From: Patiria miniata
Taxonomy: Eukaryota > Echinodermata > Asteroidea > Valvatida > Asterinidae
Direction of reading: 5' to 3'
Length of the DNA stretch: 64,000 nt
Assembly (NCBI RefSeq): GCF_015706575.1
Contig: NW_024037067.1
Span: 6,833,909-6,897,908, forward strand
The notes beneath the pieces were generated by a model that made no database searches, had not been told where the DNA came from, and saw only the letters and a program-made list of their open reading frames with translations. Made by a program: the position numbers and the translations under genes. How positions within the stretch are numbered: position 1 is the first letter of the stretch; each line of letters begins with the position of its first letter. Positions 1-11,815 of this stretch are shown piece by piece.

Positions 1-2570
1 CCGCCTTCGAGCAACACCATTTAACATCACAATTGTACAGGCATATGCACCAACAACAGCCTACGATGATGACCAAGTGGAGGAGTTCTACACCCAACTC
101 CAGGGCATCATCAACAGGGCTGACAAAAAAGACATACTAATCATCCAGGGTGACTGGAACGCCAAGGTTAGAGCCGATGTGCTAAAAGACTGGAAGAAAT
201 TCTGTGGCCCCGAGCGAGGATTACGCCTGTTAGAATTTGCCAGTTACAACGACATGGTACTGGCCAACACCCTTGGTGTCCATAAAGCATCACGACGCTG
301 GACCTGGCCTGCTCCAAATGGAATACACCATAGTCAGATCGATTACATCCTGGTGCAAAACCGGTTTCGATCAGGGATCAAGAGAGTCAAAACGCGGTCA
401 TTCCCAGGTGCAGATGTAGGTAGTGATCACGACCTGGTGATCATGAACTTTAGAGTACAGCTGAAGAAGATCAATAAGCCAAAGAACATCAGACTGAAGT
501 TCAACTTGGACAGATTGAAGGACCCCACTATCGTGGAATCCTTTCAAGCAATAATTGGCGGAAAATTTGCACCACTGCTAACGCTTGACGAAGGTACTGA
601 AGCAATGACTACCAAGTTTAATGCAGTGATGACAGAAACAGCGGATGAGATCTTAGGTAAACGCCGCCGGAAAAACCAACCCTGGGTGACAGATGAGATC
701 CTAGAGTTGTGTGACAAAAGGAGAGAGCTGAAGAAAAGCAAGAACACAGCATACAAAGTAAAGATCAGGTAAGACATGTACAGTGCTAAAGATGACTGGG
801 TTGCTAAACAGTGCATGGACATCGAAGACAGCCTCAACAAGAACAACAGTAGGCGAGCATTCCGAGTTGTAAAGGATCTCACAAAACAGAGACAGTCAAG
901 AGGCAGCACGATCCAAGACAAAGAAGGTAACTGTCTCACGGAAGAAAAGGACATCATAGATCGATGAACGGAGTATTGTTCAGACCTTTACAACTACCAG
1001 CTACATGGAGATCCTAACGTGCTCATAGACCAGGAATCGTCGAACGACGACGACTACCCAATTCTACGTGAGGAGGTTGAATCAGCTATCAAATCATTAA
1101 AGAGTAGGAAAGCTGCAGGAGTAGACAACATCCCTGCTGAACTAATAAAACACGGAGGAGATACAGTGACAGACATCCTCACCAAAAGATATGGCAAACT
1201 GGAGAGTGGCCAACACCTTGGACACAGTCACTTATCATTATGCTCCCCAAAAAAGGCAACCTACAGCAATGTAAAAATTACAGAACTATCAGCCTAATCA
1301 GCCACGCAAGCAAGGTGATGCTGAAGATCATCTTGAACAGGCTAAAACCTCAAGCTGAAGAAATTATCGCCGAAGAACAAGCCGGCTTTCGCAGTGGAAG
1401 AAGTACCACAGAACAAATATTCAATGTGCGGGTTCTGTGCGAAAAATACAGTCAACATCAGCAAGATATCTACCGTGTCTTCATTGATTTTAAGAAGGCA
1501 TTCGACAGGGTATGGCATGACGCACTCTGGGCCACAATGAAGAACTACAACATGGGACAGAAGCTGATCCAAATCATCAGGCAACTGTACGCCAAGGCTA
1601 GCAGTGCGGTACTTGTTAAAGGCTCAGTGGGTGAATGGTTCAAAACATCTGTTGGAGTCCGTCAGGGCTGCCTCCTGTCGCCCACATTGTTCAACATTTT
1701 CCTAGAGGATCATGCCGGCTCAGTAGGCATTGGAGGGCGGATCATCACAAATCTTCGCTTTGCCGATGTTATTGACGGATTGGCAGGGAAGGAAGAAGAA
1801 CTCGCCAACCTGGTGAACTGTCTGGATGAAACATCCTCCAGATACGGCATGGAGATTAGTTCAGAAAAAAAACAAACTGATGACAAACAGCACGGAGCCA
1901 ATCACGAGGAAGATCACAGTCAGAGGCCAAGAGCTAGAGACAGTGAAACAGTTCAAATACCTCGGCGCCATCATCAGTGAGGAGGGATCAAAGACCGAAA
2001 TCCTCGCAAGAGCTGCACAAACAACAGCAGTAACAGCAAAACTTAGGCCAATCTGGAGAGACAAGAACATCGCTCTCAAATCCAAGCTGAAGCTCCTGCA
2101 CGCATTGGTCCTCTCAATCTTCCTGTATGCATGTGAGTCATGGACACTAACAGCAGCACTGCAAAAGAAGATCCAAGCAGTGGAAATGAGATGCTTTAGA
2201 AGAGTCCTTGGTATCTCTTACACAGACCACATTACAAACGAGGAGGTCCAAAGAACCATCAGACAACATGTCAGCCGGTATGAAGATCTACTGACCACCG
2301 TGAAGAAAAGGAAAATGAGGTGGTACGGACATGTTACGAGAGCAAGCGGATTGTCAAAGACCATCCTCCAAGGTACAGTGCAGAGAAGGAGGAGACGGGG
2401 CAGACAGAGGAAAAAGTGGACAGACAACATCGCCGAATGGACCAGGGAAAGCTTTGCCACAACACAGGCCCTTGCTCAAGACCGTCAGGGGTGGAACCAA
2501 TTGATCCAACGCTCATCCATGCAGCACCCCTACGACCCCAGCGGGTTACGGGACCAGTAAGCAGTAAGCA
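1..2570 (+). mobile_element. Non-LTR retrotransposon (LINE), 5'-truncated, inactive: AP endonuclease plus reverse transcriptase
   Basis: Broken single-ORF LINE. The APE-type endonuclease remnant (77-560) shows QGDWNAKV, QIDYILV and VGSDHDLV. The reverse transcriptase (about 1019-2560) shows AAGVDNIPAELIK, NYRTISLISHASKVMLKIIL, EQAGFRSGRSTTEQ, FIDFKKAFDRVWH, GVRQGCLLSPTLFNIFL and LYACESWTL. In-frame stops occur at 770-772 and 965-967 (the latter probably TGG to TGA in DR-W-TEYC). Frameshifts lie near 1185 and in the A-run at 1863-1870. The catalytic FADD box reads FADV (about 1760). It ends near 2560 in short TAAGCA-type repeats. The clade is not assigned with confidence. Confidence 0.92.
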
Positions 2571-2841
2571 ATAGTAGATTGGTCATTATCAAGCTTTCCT
2601 CTCAAGTCACAGAGCTCTCAGCATAACAAGCTGGGTTCTCCAGCCACAGGGCTCTTAATACTTAGACATATACATGGTAGGCCATGTTTTGTATAGTGCG
2701 CCCTCTGTTGAGATACATATTCCTGAATAAACCACGTAGCAAAGTGTGTGTAAAATGCTTTACCGGTATCTTCATGACTCATATTTTGATAACGACTCCA
2801 CCAAAGAGAGACGTTACAATATGTTAGAGGTGGAAACGCAC
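2571..2841. other. MARF1 intron remainder, nothing recognised
   Basis: Between the LINE 3' end and the NYN exon. No repeat structure or coding signal is seen; the reverse-strand ORF here is only read-through past the donor at 2841. Confidence 0.6.
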
Positions 2842-2959
2842 CTGATATGAGCACTACAGTAGCTGGAGGACTGTGTGTGTCAGCAAATCGGCGTAAGCTT
2901 TGCTTCAGTTTGTCATCTGCCGCATTTTTAGCAGTAGCATTGATGTGTGCCACGGTTAC
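2842..2959 (-). CDS. MARF1: MARF1 exon, NYN domain continued
   Basis: A 118-nt exon (39 codons plus one base) with acceptor ttttggcag and donor TCAG|gtgcgt. It encodes [18 protein letters not shown], then [11 protein letters not shown] and PPATVVLIS, the most conserved stretch of MARF1. The next exon should begin by completing the motif (S)GDVNFA. It is not found in 1-2841, which is almost filled by a LINE insertion, so it lies off the left edge. Confidence 0.95.
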
Positions 2960-5900
2960 CTGCCAAAAAACATAGATTTAATGAGGCAATATTGTGGCCA
3001 CCCACCATACACATTATGTATCAAAGATATGATAAGGTATGCATGATTCTAGTTCTTTGCACACTGCATTATATTGGCCTGAAGCGATGCCTGCTGGAAT
3101 GTCAAGGTCATGTGACCTTTACTTCCGGTGTTACCGGAAGTGTTAATTTAAGACTCTAATTATGATATCTTAAGAATGATTGATTTGGTGGTGTTGATAC
3201 CTGTAAGTACTTCACAGGAACATTTAGAAAAATTCAAAGATAAACGTGTTACCTAACTAGAACTATTAGACTAAGAGCTGGATAGAATTTAATCAAAATT
3301 TTAGGAACAAATCCCCTTATGGTCCTATAGCATAGTATTATCGACCCTGATCGCAGAATGGCCAGTCTTAAGTTTCGCTAAATCAAACCTAGGCTCATTG
3401 GCGCCAAGCCAAATGGGGCCAATTTTGCATTTAATCAAACTTTTGAGAACAATGAAACCAGATTCGTTTGATATCTTAACACTTGTAGATAATGGAAATA
3501 TAATTTAAAAGTGATTTTAGATCAGACTTGATTTATATCAAAACATCAGCAAACCTGTCAAGGAAACTTGGCACGATTTAAAAAGTGCATTGCGACGATA
3601 TAAGAAACAAGTCAGGTGTGTTTACAAACACAAATGCCCCGCAACCGTGACTGTTTCCATGACATAACACCACTCTAACATCAACTTACATGTACCTTGG
3701 TCAAATGGAACGTTCATTGACAGCATTAGTGTCTTCTGTAGGTTTTATATGAATTAATCCCTAATCCCTATGATCTCAGATTAAATACAAGATTTCTATT
3801 GTTTTAGCCACTGTGACCTTGACCCTTGACCTTTCGACCCCAATGCGATAGGCTCCTTAGGATTGCCAAGGACAATCCACAAACCAAATTTGAAGTTCAT
3901 ATGTAAAGTATATCTCAAGTTATCACGCTGACAAAATTTCTTTTGTTTTTGCCACTGTGACCTTGACCCTTGACCTTTTGGCCCCAAATGCAAAAGGCTT
4001 CTTAGGATTGCCAAGGACAATCCACAAACCAAATTTGAAGTTCATATGTAAAGTATATCTCAAGTTATCGCGCTGACAAAATTTCTATTGTTTCAGCCAC
4101 TGTGACCTTGACCCTTGACCTTTCGGCCCCAAATGCAAAAGGCTTCTTAGGATTACCAAGGACAATCCACAAACCAAATATGAAGTTCATATGTTAAGTA
4201 TTTCTCAAGTTATCGTGCTGACAAAATTTCTATTGTTTCAGCCACTGTGACCTTGACCCTTGACCTTTCGGCCCCAAATGCAAAAGGCTTCTTAGGATTA
4301 CCAAGGACAATCCACAAACCAAATTTGAAGTTCATATGTTAAGTATTTCTCAAGTTATCGCGCTGACAAGATTTGTCCGGACACACACACACACCCACCC
4401 ACCCACCCACCCACCCACTAACACACCCACCCACCCACCCACCCACCCACGGAAGGACAAGGCGGAAACAGTATGCCCCTTCGGCTTCGCCGCGGGGCAT
4501 AAAAATGTGCATGGAGGGGTCAGGGGTGTGGTGGCCCCTGCCCCCTCCGCCTTTTTCGCGCCGCAATTAGTCTGACCTCAAATCACTCTGTATTCAAAGT
4601 CTACAAGTGCCACTGCATCAATAGAAACTGGTTTCATTTTCAGCAAAAATGGCCAGGCCCTCCTCCACACTTTTTGTGCTGCATTAAGTTACACAGTTTG
4701 ATCTATAATTGTTCGTAAGTTATATTTCCATTATGTACAAGTGTTAAGCTATCAAACAAAACTGGTTTTGTTCTTGTTCTCAAAAGTTATATTAAATGTG
4801 AAATTGGCCTCATTTGGCATGGCGCCAAAAGTATGGTGTGTTTTATTTTAAGGGAAAAAAAAGGATTTTATTATGTTGTGTTTGTATGGTGTGCCTGAAG
4901 GGACATAAACAGTTTTGAATTTTAGTTGGCGACATCGTGTAGTTTTTCATTACTAGTTATGAAATTTTCACGCTGTCTAAACTTTTTGCCACAAATAGAC
5001 GTAACATTTTTAGCGACTACTCATTAAATATTTCTGACATCGTTAATTTTTTTTTTAACTAAACGTTAATTTTTTTTGGAACGTCATGAATTTTTTTGTC
5101 GTAAGACATGAATTATTTCTCATTTTTTTTCATGCGAAAAATCGCAAATATTTTCTAGTTGTGAAAAATGTACGATGTCCAAACAAATTAATATCATCTT
5201 AAAATAATCCCATGCTAGAAGTAAAAGTTCATAACATTGTAAAAAAAAAAATCAAGACTGAATTTGTGGCACGTGTTGGTGAGAAATCCTTAAAAAAAAA
5301 TTGAAAAATTTGTAACATCTTCGCACACTGCACTAGTAGTTTGCGTGTCACCGGTATGGTTGTCCAACTGTGGAAAGTTATAACTTTCTCTGAAGCAATT
5401 ACTCTGCAACTTTCTACTGCACATCTATGTCCTTTCAGTCTATAACATGACATAAAAATGCAATATACAAATGCCGAAACAGCCATATGTTTGCTCACAA
5501 ACATAAATCTAGTTTTTTCTGTAATAATTTAGTTCTAACAAAATTTGCAAAAATGTGTTACGTCATCATGACGTTATAATTTTAGTGCATGTGGAGTTTT
5601 CCATGTTGGACTTCATGAGAAAATAAATGAAGCCATACTTCGCTTCCAATAAGAATCCTATTTTTGGGCCTGACATATTGCTCCATGGATCATTCTATAC
5701 ATTTAGTACTGTTAAAAATTCATTTGTTGGGTAGGTAATTTGCTTAATTACTCTTAGGGGAAAAAGGCATAAAGGAGTGCATCCAGAATTTACAAAACCA
5801 TGTATAGATACATGTCATATCTAAAAGGCACAGAAAAACGTGGACCCTAAATTTATAGAACGACTCCCGTGGAAGTTATAAAATGTCCCGTAAAATGATC

Positions 5901-8900
5901 AATACCGGTAGCTACTTAAATTAAGAGGAAAACAGTTGAAGCTAAGGAAGCAGACTGTAAATTTATGAAAGAACATTAAAGTCATGCACATGCAAAGTCA
6001 TTGAAGGATCCTGGGAAACGACATCTCATAAAGTGCCTCACCTTAAATAAAATGGGGAAAATTAGCAGGGAGGGATACAAGAAAGATAAGCTAAGATCTG
6101 CATAGGTTTTGAAAATACATACAAAATCTAGTTACCTGAGCATCATTAAGCTCTTGTATCACTGTTGCATTCTCCTTGTTGATATCACAGACACACATGA
6201 ATTCTGCCTCTCTGTGGTTACTAAAGAATCTATCTCTCACGCTCTGAACAACAGCCAATGCTGACTTGCCACGAGGTACAGCACAATTCTCAATATCCCA
6301 GAAAACACCAATAGGGGCTGGGTTTTCACTGGTACTTTTGTCATCACCTACAAAATGGGTTAAAGAATAAAAAAAGGCTTCAACTTGTACATTTTTTTTT
6401 CAAACAAATATATGTTTACTAATATACGTTATTAATATGTTCACAGAAACACATTACAGTTCAATTTCAAATCAGGGTTTTTTTAATTTCAATTCAGTGT
6501 TGATTTATTAAGACAACAGCAGTCTAAGAAAGCAAAGTTATATTATTTAGAGGATTCTCAATAATATTTTTTTTCAGAAACAACTTTTTAACCCAAGGTT
6601 AAGGCTACTTCATATATACGAAGGAGGTAAATGTAAACATACAGGGTGAGTAAAAAAAAAAAAACGAAACCCAAATGTCGGGACCACTGTTTTAGTGAAG
6701 TTCTGCATGTAGCACTTTCAAAATCTAGGATATGAAAGCCCAATTCATAAGCTTTCTTTTAATACAAGAACATTCAAATCACTCATGTACCTTTCAAGTT
6801 TTTTAAACACAACCGCCGTTTTAAGGTTCTGTCCACGGATCACAAAAAGTTCAGTGGTCTTTCAGCAAAATGATAACAAAATCACGTAAGGATGTGTGTG
6901 AATTGTTTTCGTTTTGCTGAAAGAAGGCACACCTTTTTTGTGATCCGTGGACTGAACTTTAAAACGGTGGTTGTGTTTAAAACTCCGTAACTTGAAAAGT
7001 ACATGAGTGATTTGAATGATTCTTATATACTAAAAGAAAGCTTATGAATTGGGCTTTCATATCCTAGAATTTGAAAGTGCTACATGCAGAACTGCACTAA
7101 AACAATGGTCCTGACATTTGGGTTTCATTTTTTTTTTACTCACCCTGTATATTCATACACAATATGACCATTCCTTGCTCCACTGTTTCAAAACAATTAA
7201 GGTTTACTTTCGTATCAGACACAGTTCTATAAAAAGACAATGTACATTGATCATCAGTCATTTCAACGTAAATGTCTTACATCAGCAATTGTAATATTGT
7301 GTCTTGGATACTGTAAATTCAATGGTCTAGTATATGGCCATATGTCCACTCTATAAAAATGACTGTTCAAATGGCCAGGTGCCCTGCAGAAGGGCACAAA
7401 CAAACAATTCACTTAGCAATTAAGTCACATTTTTTAGGTTCTAATGTTCTCCCACGTGTAACATTTGGATGAACTACATGTACATGTAGTGAACTAGTTT
7501 TGCTGCTTGGGCACTTGGACTTAGGCCCTTCTGCTGGGAAGAATGTTTGGAAATATGGCACATAAGGACATACATGTAAGCATATGTTTGCATGAGAGAG
7601 TGGCAAACTTAAATGTTTGGGACAACGCATTTACCCATTAGCCCAATGGATGCTATTTCTTTGAGTTGATGGGATTTATGCAATGTTTCTTTATCTGTCA
7701 TAAAGTTCACAATTAGTTTTAAAAAAAATCAAAACAGACATTTTACAATGAACAAAACATTTGGAAAAGGCCAGGGATGTAGTCTAGCCACAAGTAAATC
7801 ACAAGTCACAAGAAACATTGGATGAACAATAACAAAGGATTTTTTTATAGCTTGTGATTTGCATTTCTTGTTACTTTTTATGAAGGAATGATGAATCATA
7901 TGGCAAAATCAATGTGGCCTCCACTGTTTAGTCCAGCGGATATCATATGTTGAAATACTACTGAATTGTGATTTTTTTTTTCATAAAAGCACCACATTTT
8001 GTACAGAGGTAAAATGCTATATATTTTTTGCTGTTTTGTACCATCTAAATTTCAATACATTTCCCACTTTTTGTTTAAGGCCCATATTTAATCAACACTA
8101 TGTTCTCAAACTTACATTGAAGAATTTACTTTCCTGATTTATTTATTCATTCTTTGTACATGTATGTATCTCTTCTTCCATGTGTTGTTATTTCAAGTCT
8201 TGTCCTGTCCCTGGGAAAGCTGCACATTTTTCCTTCATATTGACATGCATCATTTAATGTTTACATTTAATTCTTGTGCTTTGTACACTTAATTATATCT
8301 TCTTGTATATGAACTGTCTTTGAGGATGTCAATGTGAAAAGAAATGGCAAATTGGATTGAACTTTTATAGTTTCACATTTTATGTGCTTCTGTGCTCTGC
8401 AGTGTATCAAAGCAAGAGCCAGACTACTCAATTCAGCTGTGAAATGATAATCTGCACTTAGTAAAAATGTTTCACTACTTAAATTACAAAATTTCAATTT
8501 TGGAGGATTACTGCATGGGTCAATTGCATGGACTTTGATAATTTGGCAACCGTCCCTGACTTTACAATCCATACAGGACATATTAATTCACTGCACGGTG
8601 GTCAAACTGTTCATGCCGTCATGCAATGAGTCGCCCTGTACTGCATGAATTTAAAGTTGGCCCGCATACACAACGTGTCTACAACTCCGCAACTGCATGT
8701 CATGCAACGGAACGATTAAGAATTAAGCATTGGACTCACATTTGCTCCTATCAGCATTGCCATCGTAGAAAGAGCTCATTGCTACGCTATCTTCAAGTAT
8801 CTGTTGAGATGAGTTTGCAGGGCTGTTCTGCATCATTGTCGTTCTTGCTGGACTTCCATGGCTTGCTCCGAGACTACTTGTATTGAGACGTACAGGACTG

Positions 8901-10860
8901 TCGTGTAGTTGACTTCGATGCAGCAACATGGCAGCATGCTCTAAGGAACACATATTTATGTTGGGAGTATGGTATCTGCTGCAAGGACTTTTATGCTGTA
9001 ACCGAGGTGGGCTGACAATTGGTGAGCAGGCCGAGTGCTGCGGGCTGTTGCATGCTTGGCCACCATGTGAGACACACTGTACATTCATGCTTGAAGAAGG
9101 ATGACAAACATTTCCAAGGGCATGACATGTTTGTTCAATGGAAGACAGGTGTGTTGGGCAATGGCTGCAAGGTATGGTTGACATTTCAGGCTTGTGTTGC
9201 AACATGGCTAGAAAAGACTTGGCACCGGGAGAAATAGGAATTTGGTGTTGATTTTGACATGGAATTGAATGAAAATCCCCTGGTGGCTGAAGCAAACAAG
9301 ATGGCTGTGATGTTTCTTGTTGGATCATAGTCATTAGTTCATTAGTCATGTCTTGCATGCCAGGTGTGCATGGGCAGTCACTATAAGCATACTGTGACTG
9401 ATGAACTGGGCTACTATGAAATGGATAACAACTATTAGAAGGTGCCTGGAATGACAGATGACAAGGACTATTATGCAAATGTGGATTTTTTCTGTCTACA
9501 TTCTGGTTTTGTGGCTGACCACTATGCTGCTGCAACCAATGAAGAACATACGCATTATGAGTAATGCCTGGACACAAACCATGCACCCCAGAACTGGATG
9601 AAAGACATGGTTGATTGTCTTGCATTTCTCCAGCTTCCTGCTGGATATTACATGCCACTCCCGGAGTCTCTTTTTCAAGGTCTAAATTTGAAGTACATGT
9701 ATTTACTTTTTTAAGATTTGATTTGTCTACTTTTCTGTTCACATTATCTGCATCCAAGTTGCTATAGGAACTGAATTGGCCAGTTGAGTTTTGTTCACAG
9801 CAAGGCATAGAGTCTGCTTTGGCCTTCCTGATAAACTGCATGGTAGCGCGATCATGAGCTCGGGCCTTTCCTCTTGTCTTCTTTCTCTTTACAGGTGAAA
9901 CTTCTCCGTTGTTTTTAGTCACTTCAGTTACATCATAGTGTATTTTACTACGTGCAGCATTGCCTTTACCCTCATCCTGCCTCTTATGCTGGTCAATTTC
10001 AATGGAATCTTTTTTCTTATCATCTTTAGAATTTGTAGCCAGTGGTGATGAAAGAGATACCAGGCATGTGGAGCCATAAGAAGGCCTTTCCAGTTGACCA
10101 GTCAGATTCAAATTGTGACTGTAATTTCCCAGGCTGCGAGTTGGGCTGTAACTCTTCGAGCGTACTCTTAACTTTGTTTTTTTCTTGGATGTCTGTTCTT
10201 CTGTTCTCCTGGTGTACATTTGGCACCAAAATTCTGGATCTTCTGGTTTTATATCCTGCATGACTTTTCGTTCACCTGTGGAGAAAGGCAGAGCTATATG
10301 ATAATTTTCAAAGAGAACTTGTAAAAAACAAATGCATGCTGTTCCATGTTTACAAGACCACAAAACAAATAAAAGTATTGAACTTAATTGATGAGTTATA
10401 CATGAGGCAACATAAAAAGAGGTGTTTCACAGTTTTGTTCACTTGTCGCAACAATGATTCTTTTCCCCATCAAGCACACCCTGCACAGCAGGGCAAATCA
10501 TTCCTCTGCAGTGTGCAGTTCGAGTCAGTTACATGCACGCACCTGCTGAAGATGTGTATTGAACAGTTGCATTTTAAAGTGTGTAGCAAAGAAGAAATCA
10601 ATAACAATCATTATTTATGGAACACATATATCATTCTAAACAGCAGAATACAAATGAAGAACGAAAAAACACACGCTCTCCATTGGAACTTGTTGGCAAA
10701 TGAAAAGGTCATTTGTAACTAAACCTTTGCTAACTGATACTCCCGAGTCCTGATACATTGTCAGGGCCAAGTTGGATGTCTGAGTTGATTCAAAGACAAG
10801 GATTTCACCAATTGACTCTCTACAAAACATACTCCAGAACTGATCATCAGAGCAAAACAT
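2842..10860 (-). CDS. MARF1: MARF1-like gene, 5' part (exons join 10860-10725, 10275-8740, 6347-6136, 2959-2842; continues off left edge)
   Basis: MARF1 is a cytoplasmic RNA-binding endonuclease; in mammals it controls oocyte meiosis and represses retrotransposon and other mRNAs through an N-terminal NYN (PIN-like) RNase domain, RRMs and repeated LOTUS domains. Only the N-terminal part is here. Recognition rests on two NYN exons that match animal MARF1 almost residue for residue ([29 protein letters not shown], then [14 protein letters not shown] and [10 protein letters not shown]). Upstream is a long disordered exon, as expected for the family. Exon phases agree across all junctions (1, 1, 0, 1) and every junction used is GT-AG. 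The second half of the NYN domain, the RRMs and the LOTUS repeats must lie beyond position 1. The 5' UTR and promoter are not identified. The gene is divergent to GAA. Confidence 0.9.
3788..4376. repeat. Tandem satellite, four 144-145-bp units
   Basis: The anchor CCACTGTGACCTTGACCCTT occurs at 3808, 3952, 4097 and 4242. Units share GACAATCCACAAACCAAAT and TCTCAAGTTATC and differ by scattered substitutions. Confidence 0.93.
4379..4450. repeat. CA / CCCA microsatellite
   Basis: (AC)n passing into (CCCA)n with one interruption; it abuts the satellite array. Confidence 0.97.
4827..6135. other. A+T-rich MARF1 intron, nothing recognised
   Basis: Poly-T tracts around 5049-5130 and no coding or inverted-repeat signal that I can support. 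Confidence 0.5.
6136..6347 (-). CDS. MARF1: MARF1 exon, first half of NYN RNase domain
   Basis: A 212-nt exon (2 bases, then 70 codons) with acceptor ttttgtag and donor CAG|gtaact. It encodes the start of the NYN/PIN-like domain: [20 protein letters not shown], then [29 protein letters not shown] and IQELNDAQ. The Asp of FWDIEN (codon 6297-6295) is the first conserved acidic active-site residue of NYN nucleases. It splices in phase 0 to the exon at 2959-2842. Confidence 0.95.
6642..7147. mobile_element. Mariner-type foldback MITE
   Basis: A 506-bp palindromic element with arms of about 240 bp. The ends are CAGGGTGAGTAAAA and its complement, flanked by TA on both sides (6640-6641, 7148-7149). 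A TA target duplication and CAGGG ends are typical of Tc1/mariner. It lies in MARF1 between the long exon and the first NYN exon. Confidence 0.85.
7150..8739. other. MARF1 intron, nothing recognised
   Basis: A+T-rich, with short open frames only. No similarity to known domains and no clear repeat. Confidence 0.5.
8740..10275 (-). CDS. MARF1: MARF1 long low-complexity exon
   Basis: A 1,536-nt exon (phase 1 in, phase 1 out) with acceptor tctccacag before 10275 and a strong donor gtgagt at 8739-8734. It encodes about 511 residues. A basic Lys/Arg-rich segment comes first ([32 protein letters not shown]), then a Ser/Pro/His/Cys/Gln-rich disordered region with repeated SPxR/HSP patterns. No folded domain is visible. 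Vertebrate MARF1 has a comparable disordered region before its NYN domain. The ORF would run a few codons past the donor to a stop at 8723, but the donor joins cleanly to the NYN exon, so that tail is intronic. Confidence 0.85.
10725..10860 (-). CDS. MARF1: MARF1 candidate N-terminal exon
   Basis: Open stretch starting at an ATG (10860-10858) and encoding [19 protein letters not shown] and onward to ...GVSVSK, 45 codons plus one base. It ends at a GT donor (AAAG|gtttag, a weak donor) whose phase exactly fits the acceptor at 10275. The DxxFWxxF pattern loosely recalls the human MARF1 N-terminus. The reading frame stays open upstream into a SINE, so the true 5' boundary is uncertain: it could be a splice acceptor near 10863 or a start codon. 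Phase agreement is the main support. Confidence 0.42.
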
Positions 10861-10895
10861 TTCTTTGATGCAAGCATTAGCATTTGTGCAGTGCA

Positions 10896-11213
10896 GTGCC
10901 GTGGCCTCATGGTCTGGAGCATTGAATTTGTTGTCTGCGAGTAAATCTGCAGGTTGTGGGTTCGAGTCCAGCCTTGGGTTATGGTGCGTGTGCCCTTGGG
11001 CAAGGCCCTTTGTCACTCATTGCTTCTCCCCACCCAGGAGTAGATGGGTACCTGTGAATGCAGAGATGGTTATTTTGGTTTATTTAAGCTGCTTTGAGCC
11101 GAAATGGCAGCATGAGATTGTCTTTGGAAAGTTTCATTGGCCCAATGAGCAGGGTAATAGTGTAGCACCAACACTGGTGGATATGTGCGCTTAATCACAC
11201 ATTATTATTAATG
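10896..11213 (+). mobile_element. tRNA-derived SINE
   Basis: Pol III-type B box GGGTTCGAGTCC at 10958-10969 with a degenerate A box at about 10902. The conserved SINE body (TTGGGCAAGGCCCTTTGTCA, CTCCCCACCCAGGAGTAGAT, GGGTACCTG) is followed by a 3' end near ATTATTATTAATG. Protein-like ORFs on the opposite strand across this interval are artefacts of the SINE. Confidence 0.88.
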
Positions 11214-11802
11214 TTAATTTCAGCTACTTAACAATAAAACAGTTGTTTCCCTTTCAGAACGTGTAAGAAACTGCATCCAAACGTTTGGGGTAACAAAACT
11301 GAAATGAAAGTACATCAACTACATCAATCCATACAGCAAGGTTCCTTGCTCTATGATCATTCACACCAGCTCAGTGTCGTGTCTTTTTTTTTTCTTTCTT
11401 CATTTTCATTCTGCTGTTTCGACCACTAGATGTGTTCCATGAATAATGATCATTATTGTTTTCTTCTTTGTTACACACTTTCAGCAGTCAACATAGATTG
11501 TGCAAACTGTGCATGTCTCTTTGTTGGTGTTAAGCTAGGGAATAAGTAAGTTGAAATTGTCAACACACACGCATTGAAGCTTAACAGAATGTTCAGCCAT
11601 TTAGCTACATGTATGTATCGACCATGCGCACTAACTAAAAGTATAGTTTAGGAGTTAAGACACATCTATTCTTTAGCAAGTCCATTCACAATCTTCTCAT
11701 TCACAATGAATTGAGGGGACGTCAAATAAACTTAAAAGAAGACGCAACAAACATGAAAACTACTTAATATTAAGCACCAGTCAGCTGTTTTTTTTTATGA
11801 CC
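11214..11802. other. Intergenic, nothing recognised
   Basis: Upstream side of the MARF1 candidate first exon. Homopolymer T and A tracts only; no promoter can be supported. Confidence 0.4.
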
Positions 11803-11815
11803 TAGGGTTTGTGTC

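Larger units (their letters stand above)
3400..4826. mobile_element. Inverted-repeat element with internal 145-bp satellite array
   Basis: About 107-bp imperfect terminal inverted repeats (3400-3506 and 4720-4826), outermost motif GGCGCCA. The inside contains four tandem 145-bp units and a CCCA microsatellite. It resembles a non-autonomous DNA transposon that trapped or carries a satellite. No transposase is visible. Confidence 0.65.

Noticed and set aside
2618..2841. Extension of the MARF1 NYN ORF beyond the donor
   Set aside because: Residues after VVLIS do not match MARF1 and a good gtgcgt donor is present.
4336..4575. Proline/threonine/histidine-rich ORFs on both strands
   Set aside because: Translation of the CCCA microsatellite.
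10761..11194. ORFs on both strands upstream of MARF1
   Set aside because: Mostly translation of a tRNA-derived SINE; only the 10725-10860 part is kept as a tentative exon.
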